A stretch of 7,769 nucleotides of DNA from Candidatus Shapirobacteria bacterium CG2_30_35_20 (GTDB taxonomy: Bacteria > Patescibacteriota > Microgenomatia > UBA12405). Below are positions 1 to 4,531 of the stretch, in pieces. Location of the stretch: assembly GCA_001873665.1 (NCBI GenBank), contig MNZO01000025.1, forward strand, positions 1 to 7,769. Direction: 5' to 3'. Both the position numbers and the translations under genes were made by a program. The notes below the pieces were generated by a model, which saw only the letters and a list, made by a program, of their open reading frames with translations, ran no database searches and was not told the origin of the DNA. Positions within the stretch are counted from its first letter, which is position 1. The number at the start of each line of letters is the position of its first letter.

Positions 1-1
1 C

Positions 2-604
2 AAAACTACAGCAGAGCAAGCTTTTATCGTCTGTCCTTTTATTGAAGATTCCGAAAGTTTATCCACCGTCAAATCAGCCACTGCCGAATTTACCAAATTA
101 AAACCATTATTTCCCAAATTAAAATTAGAATTAATCCATGGCAAAATTCCAATTTCCGATCGTCAAAAAATATTTGACGACTTTAAAGTCAATAAAATAA
201 ATGTTTTAGTTACTACCCCCATAATCGAGGTTGGTATTGATTTTCCCAATGCTACGGTCATAATTATCCAGTCAGCCAATCGGTTTGGTCTAGCTTCACT
301 CCATCAATTACGAGGGCGGGTGGGTAGGGGAGTCAGTCCAGGATATTGTTATCTCTTCACCGACAACCCCAATTCACCCCGATTAAAATATTTGACTACA
401 CATTACGAAGGTCAACAATTAGCCGAGTTTGATCTAAAACTCCGCGGACCAGGTGAGCTTTTTTCCACCCTCCAACATGGTCATTTTTATTTTGACGAGA
501 AATCTATTATTTTAGCCAAATCAATTATTCAAGATCTATCCAAAGCAAAATATAATTTACAAAAACTCATCATCAATCATTCATCCTTAACTTCAATAAA
601 CTAA
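2..604 (+). CDS. recG: ATP-dependent DNA helicase RecG, C-terminal part (5'-truncated by window edge)
   Basis: This is the C-terminal 200 residues of RecG, a superfamily 2 helicase that remodels stalled replication forks and Holliday junctions. The reading frame is open from base 2, so the wedge domain and helicase motifs I-III lie outside the window. Visible are the start of the second RecA-like domain (VCPFIEDSE, followed by LIHGKIP), motif V (VTTPIIEVGIDFPNA) and motif VI (HQLRGRVGRG). After these comes the stretch EFDLKLRGPGE, which is typical of RecG. Mfd has a different sequence here, and that is why I chose RecG. The usual GTRQSG-like element is changed to STLQHG, and about 40 residues follow it, slightly fewer than in E. 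coli RecG. The last 32 bp overlap the 3' end of the convergent abiEii gene. Confidence 0.93.
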   Translation, partial: KTTAEQAFIVCPFIEDSESLSTVKSATAEFTKLKPLFPKLKLELIHGKIPISDRQKIFDDFKVNKINVLVTTPIIEVGIDFPNATVIIIQSANRFGLASLHQLRGRVGRGVSPGYCYLFTDNPNSPRLKYLTTHYEGQQLAEFDLKLRGPGELFSTLQHGHFYFDEKSIILAKSIIQDLSKAKYNLQKLIINHSSLTSIN

Positions 605-1262
605 TCGTTTCCTCTCTCAATTTAACTTTAGCCCAATCTTTTTGGCTAGGGGTCAGCAATTCGCCCAAACCATCCAAAATATGATTATTGCTCATTTTTT
701 CCAATTGGGAAATACACTTATTAACCAATCGATTAAACGACATGCCCGATCTTTTTTCTACAATTTCCTGATTAATAGGAAAACGATGTGATAAAAAAAA
801 CCACACATCATAAATATCACGGCTAGTTTTTCCAATCCGTTCATGCATCGCCATTAATTTGTAAGCAAACATGTCAGCTTGGACCATGACCAACATTGAC
901 ACTCCCAAATAAGTTTTTATCTCATATTCCGCCTCAGTCTGTCGACGATTAATTTCCACTTTGACATTATGACTTTTGTCTTCGTAAGATATTAAACAAA
1001 ATAAATTAAAACGTTTTTTATAAGAATCTTTTAAAATGCCATATTTCTTGACAATTTTAATCACCTCATCAAAAACCATATCTTCTCGACTTTCATTCAG
1101 CAAATCCATATCGATATCCACCGAAAATCTATCAAGGTCATAAAACATTAGCGCCGCCGTACCCCCTTTAAACCCTAAAAACGGGGCAATATTTGTATTT
1201 GAATAAATATCCTTTAAGATTTGAAATAAAATTGTTTTGTGGGTAGAAATATTTAAAGTCAT
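573..1262 (-). CDS. abiEii: AbiEii/AbiGii-family nucleotidyltransferase toxin (type IV TA)
   Basis: This 229-residue protein is the likely toxin of a type IV toxin-antitoxin pair. AbiEii proteins are DNA polymerase beta-like nucleotidyltransferases; studied relatives inhibit growth, and the MenT relatives modify tRNA. Visible motifs are GGT at residues 33-35 followed by S-x-D-x-D (D49, D51), the metal-binding motif; VKVEINRR at 100-107, with E103 as the likely third acidic residue; and a C-terminal block holding K135 and RDIYD (148-152), matching the family's lysine and aspartate motifs. All expected catalytic positions seem intact, so the enzyme is probably active. Its ATG overlaps the abiEi TGA by 4 nt (ATGA), which suggests translational coupling behind the antitoxin. 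Its 3' end overlaps recG by 32 bp in convergent orientation. The target of this particular toxin cannot be read from the sequence. Confidence 0.88.
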   Translation of the reverse strand: MTLNISTHKTILFQILKDIYSNTNIAPFLGFKGGTAALMFYDLDRFSVDIDMDLLNESREDMVFDEVIKIVKKYGILKDSYKKRFNLFCLISYEDKSHNVKVEINRRQTEAEYEIKTYLGVSMLVMVQADMFAYKLMAMHERIGKTSRDIYDVWFFLSHRFPINQEIVEKRSGMSFNRLVNKCISQLEKMSNNHILDGLGELLTPSQKDWAKVKLREETISLLKLRMND

Positions 1263-1816
1263 ATTTTTGATTGCTCAAATAATTGATTAACTATTTTAGT
1301 CATTCGCAAATTATTATAAATCGGCAAAATATCAAAAACTTTATTCCAGTTTATAGACCTCAAATTATCAAAATGGTAATCATCATTAATATAGAGTGTA
1401 TCCAAAAATGCCCGTTCACAAGTAGCCACCGATGTTTCGTTAACATTATTCACCCCAATCGAATTGGCTAAAATTGCATCTTTAATTTTTTTATATAAAT
1501 ATATTTGCCCATCAATCTCAACTTCCCGACCCAAATATGAAGCTATTTGGATTTTCGATTGAAATTGAAAGATCAAACCATTCTGGGCCAAAACCGTCTC
1601 AAAGCTAACGTAAGATGGGGCATAAATCCGAGTCGCTAATTCAGTTTTATTATATTGTTTGTTTTTGACATACACACCTCGACGAACACGCATTAAATCA
1701 CCATTCTTGGCATAGTAGCTCAACCTAACCATAGTCGAATTAGTGTTTGGTAATTGCCACAACATGGCAATATCTTCCAATGTAAACACAGTTTTAGGTG
1801 ATTTCAAAATAGTCAT
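1259..1816 (-). CDS. abiEi: AbiEi-family antitoxin / transcriptional autorepressor (type IV TA)
   Basis: This 185-residue protein is the antitoxin partner of the downstream AbiEii-like toxin. Family members have an N-terminal winged helix-turn-helix that represses their own promoter and a C-terminal domain that counters the toxin without stable binding. Here residues 8-50 look like the winged helix (FTLEDIAMLW, then LMRVRRGVYV as the wing). Residues 66-82 (APSYVSFETVLAQNGLI) and 130-142 (ATCERAFLDTLYI) match conserved AbiEi blocks. The frame is open upstream to an ATG at 1867, but that codon lies inside the operator, close to the predicted transcription start. I chose the ATG at 1816, which has AAGGG about 10 nt upstream and leaves a leader of roughly 55 nt; the ATG at 1837 has no Shine-Dalgarno sequence. 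The gene overlaps abiEii by 4 nt. Confidence 0.87.
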   Translation of the reverse strand: MTILKSPKTVFTLEDIAMLWQLPNTNSTMVRLSYYAKNGDLMRVRRGVYVKNKQYNKTELATRIYAPSYVSFETVLAQNGLIFQFQSKIQIASYLGREVEIDGQIYLYKKIKDAILANSIGVNNVNETSVATCERAFLDTLYINDDYHFDNLRSINWNKVFDILPIYNNLRMTKIVNQLFEQSKI

Positions 1817-1843
1817 CAAATAATTACCCTTTTGCATATGTAT

Positions 1844-1874
1844 ACTGCAAATGAGGTTTAACCTCACTTACAGT
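1844..1874. promoter_or_regulatory. Candidate AbiEi operator (31-bp inverted repeat)
   Basis: Two 15-nt arms flank a single central base. The left arm is ACTGCAAATGAGGTT, and the right arm is its reverse complement except at two positions. The innermost 7 bp (TGAGGTT/AACCTCA) match perfectly. The repeat starts 4 bp downstream of the abiE -10 box, so it covers the predicted transcription start. Experimentally studied AbiEi proteins bind inverted repeats at their own promoter and repress it. That this repeat is the AbiEi site is inferred from its position and symmetry. Confidence 0.7.
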
Positions 1875-1877
1875 TTA

Positions 1878-1906
1878 AATATAAATGATATCAATTATTT
1901 TGTCAA
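1878..1906 (-). promoter_or_regulatory. Promoter of the abiEi-abiEii operon
   Basis: On the minus strand there is a consensus -35 TTGACA (1901-1906), a 17-bp spacer (1884-1900) and a -10 TATATT (1878-1883). The predicted start is near 1871, inside the 31-bp inverted repeat, as expected for an autorepressed operon. The spacer contains a small perfect palindrome, TGATATCA (1886-1893). Confidence 0.75.
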
Positions 1907-1945
1907 GCGAGGGTTCTAATTGTTAGCCTAAAATTAAAGTGCTCC

Positions 1946-1974
1946 TTGACATTGTATCATCTAGTATATACACT
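1946..1974 (+). promoter_or_regulatory. Promoter of the brnT-brnA operon
   Basis: A consensus -35 TTGACA (1946-1951) is followed after 17 bp by TACACT (1969-1974). TATACA at 1967-1972, with a 15-bp spacer, is an alternative -10. Either choice puts the transcription start within a few bases of the brnT ATG at 1980, and there is no Shine-Dalgarno sequence, so the message is probably leaderless. The -35 lies only 39 bp from the abiE -35 on the other strand. Confidence 0.6.
1953..1972. promoter_or_regulatory. Candidate BrnA operator (20-bp imperfect dyad)
   Basis: The element is TGTAT, a central CTAG, and ATACA, symmetric about 1962/1963, with 14 of 20 positions obeying the dyad. It fills the spacer and the start of the -10 of the brnT promoter. 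Ribbon-helix-helix antitoxins usually bind short palindromes in their own promoter, so this is a reasonable BrnA site. An imperfect dyad in AT-rich DNA can also occur by chance. Confidence 0.4.
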
Positions 1975-1979
1975 TAATT

Positions 1980-2291
1980 ATGAAATTTGAGCCTTTAAAC
2001 TTTCAATGGGATGAAGGCAACCAAAACAAAAATTGGCAAAAACATCAAGTTTCAAAAACAGAAAGTGAAGAAATATTTTTTGATAATTACAAAATTGTCA
2101 TCAATGATTTTCTCCACTCCGATAAAGAAAAACGGTGGATCTTGTTTGGAAAAACCAAACAAAAACGTATTCTTTATACTGTTTTTACTATTAGAAAAAA
2201 AATAATTAGAATTATTTCGGCGCGAGACGCCAACAAAAAGGAGAAAAAACTATATGAAAAAAAAGCTCGTAATTCCAAAATTCAAAAATGA
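1980..2291 (+). CDS. brnT: BrnT-family toxin (type II TA ribonuclease)
   Basis: This 103-residue basic protein matches the BrnT family, RelE-fold ribonucleases that cut RNA and stop translation. Family landmarks are LNFQWDEGNQNKNWQKHQVS near the N-terminus (the usual F-W-D, then K-x-x-K-H-x-V-S), IFFDN at 32-36, HSDKEKRWILFG at 46-57 and IRIISARDANKKEKKLYE at 76-93. The final R-x-I-S-A-R-x-A-x-x-x-E-x-x-x-Y block is the most diagnostic. There is no other in-frame ATG near the N-terminus, so the start at 1980 is firm even though it has no Shine-Dalgarno sequence. As is usual for this family the toxin gene precedes the antitoxin gene, and the two overlap by 38 nt. Family identity is secure; activity in this organism is inferred. 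Confidence 0.88.
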   Translation: MKFEPLNFQWDEGNQNKNWQKHQVSKTESEEIFFDNYKIVINDFLHSDKEKRWILFGKTKQKRILYTVFTIRKKIIRIISARDANKKEKKLYEKKARNSKIQK

Positions 2292-2517
2292 AGATGAAGA
2301 ACGTGATTTTTGGACTAAAATTGACGTGACTGATTATTTTAATGCCAATGACTTTGAAAAAGCCAGTTTCCCCAACCTAAAACCAACCTCACGTTCAATT
2401 TCTATTCGATTACCAATTTATCTCCTAACTAGATTAAAAGAAAAAGCCAACGCCATTAACGTCCCATACCAATCATTAATTAAAGGTTATATAAATCAAG
2501 GTTTAAATTTCAATTAA
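2254..2517 (+). CDS. brnA: BrnA/CopG-type ribbon-helix-helix antitoxin
   Basis: This 87-residue protein is the likely antitoxin of the BrnT-like toxin. The N-terminal part (EERDFWTKIDVTDYF at 15-29, then FPNLKP at 39-44) is typical of the CopG/BrnA antitoxin family and would wrap the toxin. Residues 48-54 (SISIRLP) form the DNA-contacting beta strand, and 55-69 and 70-85 form the two helices of a ribbon-helix-helix, including VPYQSLIKGYI. The ATG has AAGGAG at 2238-2243, 10 nt upstream and inside the brnT coding region, so the antitoxin has a clear Shine-Dalgarno sequence while the toxin has none. That could favour antitoxin synthesis. It probably represses the shared promoter as a complex with the toxin. 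Confidence 0.85.
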   Translation: MKKKLVIPKFKNEDEERDFWTKIDVTDYFNANDFEKASFPNLKPTSRSISIRLPIYLLTRLKEKANAINVPYQSLIKGYINQGLNFN

Positions 2518-2535
2518 AATTTGGAAATTGTGTTT

Positions 2536-2563
2536 TTGTAATTTGTTGTTTTTACTGTATAAT
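2536..2563 (+). promoter_or_regulatory. Promoter of rpmF-nusB-rnc, leaderless type
   Basis: A perfect -10 TATAAT (2558-2563) ends 6 nt before the rpmF ATG at 2570. A weak -35-like TTGTAA (2536-2541) lies 16 bp upstream of it. The normal distance from the -10 to the start site places transcription initiation at or next to the A of the ATG, and no Shine-Dalgarno sequence is present. The 52-bp gap between brnA and rpmF holds little else: a TTGGAAATTG-like repeat copy and a T-rich stretch. Confidence 0.65.
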
Positions 2564-2569
2564 ACCTCT

Positions 2570-2722
2570 ATGACCGCATTACCTAAACATTGGCCCTCCA
2601 GTCGTCGACAAGGTCGTCGACGTGCCACCATTACCGGCCCCAAATTGGCCCAAGTTACCAAATGTCTCAAATGTGGTCAAGACAAACGACCTGGTTTTCT
2701 ATGTCAAAACTGTGAAAAGTAA
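2570..2722 (+). CDS. rpmF: Large ribosomal subunit protein bL32
   Basis: This 50-residue protein is a small zinc-ribbon component of the 50S subunit. It begins MTALPKHWPSSRRQGRRRA, the basic N-terminal tail typical of L32 (x-x-P-K-x-x-x-S-x-x-R-x-x-x-R-R). It carries two CxxC pairs at C32/C35 and C45/C48, separated by nine residues, which form the zinc site. The usual proline-histidine before the second pair is replaced by RPGF, and the common terminal GYY is replaced by EK. The frame is open further upstream to 2528, but the ATG at 2570 follows the TATAAT box by 6 nt and gives the family's N-terminus. Its last 11 nt overlap the nusB start. Confidence 0.88.
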   Translation: MTALPKHWPSSRRQGRRRATITGPKLAQVTKCLKCGQDKRPGFLCQNCEK

Positions 2723-3056
2723 ACTAGATCCTCGACACAAAAAACGAATTCATCTTTTTCAAGAACTTTTTGCTTGGGAATCAGTCAAATCTACCCCCAA
2801 GCCAATCATTCACGATATTATCAAAAATATAAACCAGATTGATTCTCAAATCAAAATTTTTGCCCCCAAATGGCCTATCGACAAAATCAATCGTGTCGAT
2901 TTGTCAATTTTACGCCTCGCCATTTGGGAACTAAAATATATTAAAAATACTCCCAATAGAGTTATCATTGACGAAGCGGTGGAAATTGCCAAAGAATATG
3001 GTAACGAATCATCTAGCTCTTTCGTCAACGCTGTCCTCGGATCTATAATCAAATAA
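2712..3056 (+). CDS. nusB: Transcription antitermination factor NusB
   Basis: This 114-residue all-helical protein belongs to the NusB family. NusB binds boxA RNA with NusE (S10) and keeps RNA polymerase from terminating in rRNA operons. Recognisable blocks are DPRHKKRIHLFQELFAWE (residues 6-23), INRVDLSILRLAIWELKYI (59-77) and NRVIIDEAVEIAKEYGNESSSSFVNAVLGSI (82-112), the last being the family's C-terminal signature. The frame is open upstream to 2622, but that stretch is the rpmF gene read in another frame. The GTG at 2712 is the only good start that gives a normal N-terminus. It overlaps rpmF by 11 nt, implying translational coupling. The protein is shorter than typical 130-150-residue homologues, mainly at the N-terminus. 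The rnc gene starts after a 1-nt gap. Confidence 0.87.
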   Translation: MKSKLDPRHKKRIHLFQELFAWESVKSTPKPIIHDIIKNINQIDSQIKIFAPKWPIDKINRVDLSILRLAIWELKYIKNTPNRVIIDEAVEIAKEYGNESSSSFVNAVLGSIIK

Positions 3057-3057
3057 T

Positions 3058-3762
3058 ATGAATGACCTCAAGCCCTTACTAAAGTTATTAAATATTCATT
3101 TTAATGACGAAAAACTATTGCACCAAGCCCTTGTTCACAGATCATCTTTAAACGAATTTAAAAATACTTTTAGTAGCTCCAATGAAAGACTAGAATTTCT
3201 CGGTGACGCTGTTTTAGAATTATGGACATCAAATACTCTCTATCACAAATTTCCCGACAAAAACGAAGGTCAAATGACCAATTTACGTAGCTTAATCGTT
3301 CGAACCGAAAATCTAGCTTCAATCGCTTTATCCCTTAAAATAGGGGATTATCTTTATCTTTCTCGGGGTGAGGAAACTCATGGTGGTCGTCAAAACATCT
3401 CCATTTTAGCCGATACTCTAGAGAGTATTATTGGGGCTATTTATTTAGACGGAGGACAATCAACAGCCGATTTATTTTTATCCCAAATTTTACAATCAAG
3501 TATCGATAATTTTTCCCAAAAGACCGAGTACAAAGACCCCAAAAGCATTTTCCAAGAAATTGCTCAGGCCAAAAAGGGGATTACTCCCAATTATCAAATA
3601 ATTTCCCAAGATGGACCCGACCACGACAAAAAATTTATCTCCGGTGCTTATATTGGCCATAAATTAATAGCGCAAGGTCAGGGTAACTCCAAACAAAAAG
3701 CCGAAGAGCAAGCCGCCATTAATGCCACACAAGAAATAAATATAAATTCCAAGATACAATAA
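3058..3762 (+). CDS. rnc: Ribonuclease III
   Basis: This 234-residue double-stranded-RNA endonuclease processes pre-rRNA and structured mRNAs. The catalytic domain spans roughly residues 5-150 and carries the signature NERLEFLGDAVL at 42-53. By alignment with E. coli RNase III the metal ligands and conserved acids are all present: E43, E46, D50, E70, D119 and E122. The dsRNA-binding domain covers about 159-227, beginning DPKSIFQEIAQ and ending with the GNSKQKAEEQAA helix. Length and domain order are normal. The ATG lies 1 nt past the nusB stop, so the gene is almost certainly co-transcribed with rpmF and nusB, grouping rRNA transcription and rRNA processing functions. Its stop codon falls inside the left arm of a nested inverted repeat. 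Confidence 0.95.
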   Translation: MNDLKPLLKLLNIHFNDEKLLHQALVHRSSLNEFKNTFSSSNERLEFLGDAVLELWTSNTLYHKFPDKNEGQMTNLRSLIVRTENLASIALSLKIGDYLYLSRGEETHGGRQNISILADTLESIIGAIYLDGGQSTADLFLSQILQSSIDNFSQKTEYKDPKSIFQEIAQAKKGITPNYQIISQDGPDHDKKFISGAYIGHKLIAQGQGNSKQKAEEQAAINATQEININSKIQ

Positions 3763-3870
3763 CCAAGTATTCCAAACAATTACCAATGTTTCAAATTTCA
3801 ATAACCAAACAATTTGTAATTTTAGTGATTGGTAATTGAGATTTGTTTGATTATTGGAGCTTGGTTATTG
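3757..3870. repeat. Nested inverted repeats between rnc and rpsP
   Basis: The outer pair is CAATAACCAAG (3757-3767) with its exact complement CTTGGTTATTG (3860-3870). The inner pair is CAATTACCAAT (3777-3787) with ATTGGTAATTG (3828-3838). A third short pair is CAAATT (3792-3797) with AATTTG (3811-3816). Between outer and inner pairs TCCAAACAA (3771-3779) partly complements the TTGTTTG at 3844-3850. Transcript from rnc could fold into a long interrupted hairpin. There is no clean U-tract after it, so it is not a standard intrinsic terminator. The right arm also contains the -35-like bases of the rpsP promoter. Confidence 0.6.
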
Positions 3871-3888
3871 GGTATTCCATGCTATAAT
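3861..3888 (+). promoter_or_regulatory. Promoter of rpsP-khpA, leaderless type
   Basis: An extended -10, TGC followed by TATAAT (TATAAT at 3883-3888), ends 6 nt before the rpsP ATG at 3895. A weak -35-like TTGGTT (3861-3866) lies 16 bp upstream of the hexamer. No Shine-Dalgarno sequence precedes the ATG. Transcription should start at or very near the initiation codon. Confidence 0.7.
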
Positions 3889-3894
3889 CTGAAT

Positions 3895-4158
3895 ATGCTA
3901 AAAATAAAATTAAGACCAAACGGAAAAATTCACCAACGATCATTTAGAATTGTGGTCGCCAAAGAGCACAGCAAAATGGATGGCAAATTTATTGCCAATC
4001 TTGGTTTTTACACTCCTCAGTCCAAAACTCTGCAAATCAACAAAGATGAGATGCAAAAATGGATTAAAAACGGCGCCCAATTAACAATTGGAGTCGAAAA
4101 ACTATTAAATCCTGATAAATTTCCCAATAAAAAGAAAGTAAAAAAAGCTAAGGTGTAA
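3895..4158 (+). CDS. rpsP: Small ribosomal subunit protein bS16
   Basis: This 87-residue protein of the 30S subunit helps assemble the 5' domain of 16S rRNA. It begins MLKIKLRPNGKIHQRSFRIVVAKEHSKMDGKFIANLGFY, matching the S16 consensus, in which an RIVV strand leads to a DG-x-F-I-x-x-L-G-F-Y block. WIKNGAQLTIGVEKLL at residues 56-71 is the second conserved block, and the tail is lysine-rich. The frame is open upstream to 3829, but the S16 N-terminus and the TATAAT box 6 nt upstream both fix the start at 3895. The khpA gene follows after 78 bp of AT-rich DNA, a gene pair that is conserved in many bacteria. Confidence 0.95.
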   Translation: MLKIKLRPNGKIHQRSFRIVVAKEHSKMDGKFIANLGFYTPQSKTLQINKDEMQKWIKNGAQLTIGVEKLLNPDKFPNKKKVKKAKV

Positions 4159-4236
4159 TTTTAATGTTTTTGACATTGTAAATTAAGTTTTAAAAATTGA
4201 TTAAAAATTAAAAATTTTAAATTAAAAATTCTTTAT

Positions 4237-4470
4237 ATGAGCACAATCATTGAAACAGCCAAATACATCATTACCTCAATTTTACCTGAAAATGCCAATG
4301 TTACCATCACTTCCCGTGACGATAATGACACTTTAATTATTTCTGTCTCAGCCCTACCTGAATTTATTGGCCAATTAATCGGCAAAAAAGGCAAAGTCAT
4401 CAAATCTCTCCACACTCTCCTCAATCTTGCTTATCCTGATATCAGATATATGTTGGAAATTAAGGAATAA
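4237..4470 (+). CDS. khpA: KH-domain RNA-binding protein KhpA
   Basis: This 77-residue protein is a single KH domain of the KhpA (YlqC) family, a small RNA-binding protein that in Firmicutes pairs with KhpB and affects cell division and RNA stability. Residues 42-58 (EFIGQLIGKKGKVIKSL) contain the RNA-gripping GxxG loop as GKKG at 49-52, and the beta-strand TLIISVSA precedes it. Length is normal for the family. Its place just after rpsP is the classic context. KhpB (Jag) is not in this window. The 78-bp gap after rpsP is nearly pure A and T with no clear promoter or Shine-Dalgarno sequence, so it is probably read from the rpsP promoter. Confidence 0.88.
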   Translation: MSTIIETAKYIITSILPENANVTITSRDDNDTLIISVSALPEFIGQLIGKKGKVIKSLHTLLNLAYPDIRYMLEIKE

Positions 4471-4484
4471 AATCTTGTTTTCAT

Positions 4485-4514
4485 CGTAGGGGACAGGCAT
4501 GCCTGTCCCCTACG
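4485..4514. repeat. Perfect 30-bp palindrome between convergent khpA and pilO
   Basis: The half-site CGTAGGGGACAGGCA (4485-4499) is followed directly by its exact reverse complement (4500-4514). It is GC-rich against AT-rich surroundings and lies in the 61-bp space between two converging stop codons. As RNA it would form a very stable hairpin on either strand, but no T-run follows on either side, so a classical bidirectional terminator is not clearly shown. A dispersed REP-like palindromic element is the other reading. Confidence 0.8.
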
Positions 4515-4531
4515 AATTTATACGGATTTTC

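Noticed and set aside
1283..1471. Open frame on the plus strand opposite abiEi
   Set aside because: It runs antisense through a well-supported AbiEi gene, has no family resemblance and no promoter or ribosome-binding site.
2011..2205. Second plus-strand frame inside brnT
   Set aside because: It is the +1-shifted reading of brnT; the lysine- and phenylalanine-rich product reflects base composition, while the BrnT frame carries the family motifs.
2846..3052. Minus-strand frame opposite nusB
   Set aside because: NusB motifs are clear on the plus strand, and no signal supports the antisense product.
4159..4236. Separate promoter for khpA (TTGACA at 4170-4175)
   Set aside because: There is a good -35-like hexamer, but no acceptable -10 at 16-18 bp and none near the ATG; in this A/T-only stretch such a match is weak evidence.
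4233..4424. Minus-strand frame opposite khpA
   Set aside because: The KH-domain gene with its GKKG loop explains this DNA; the antisense frame is a shadow.
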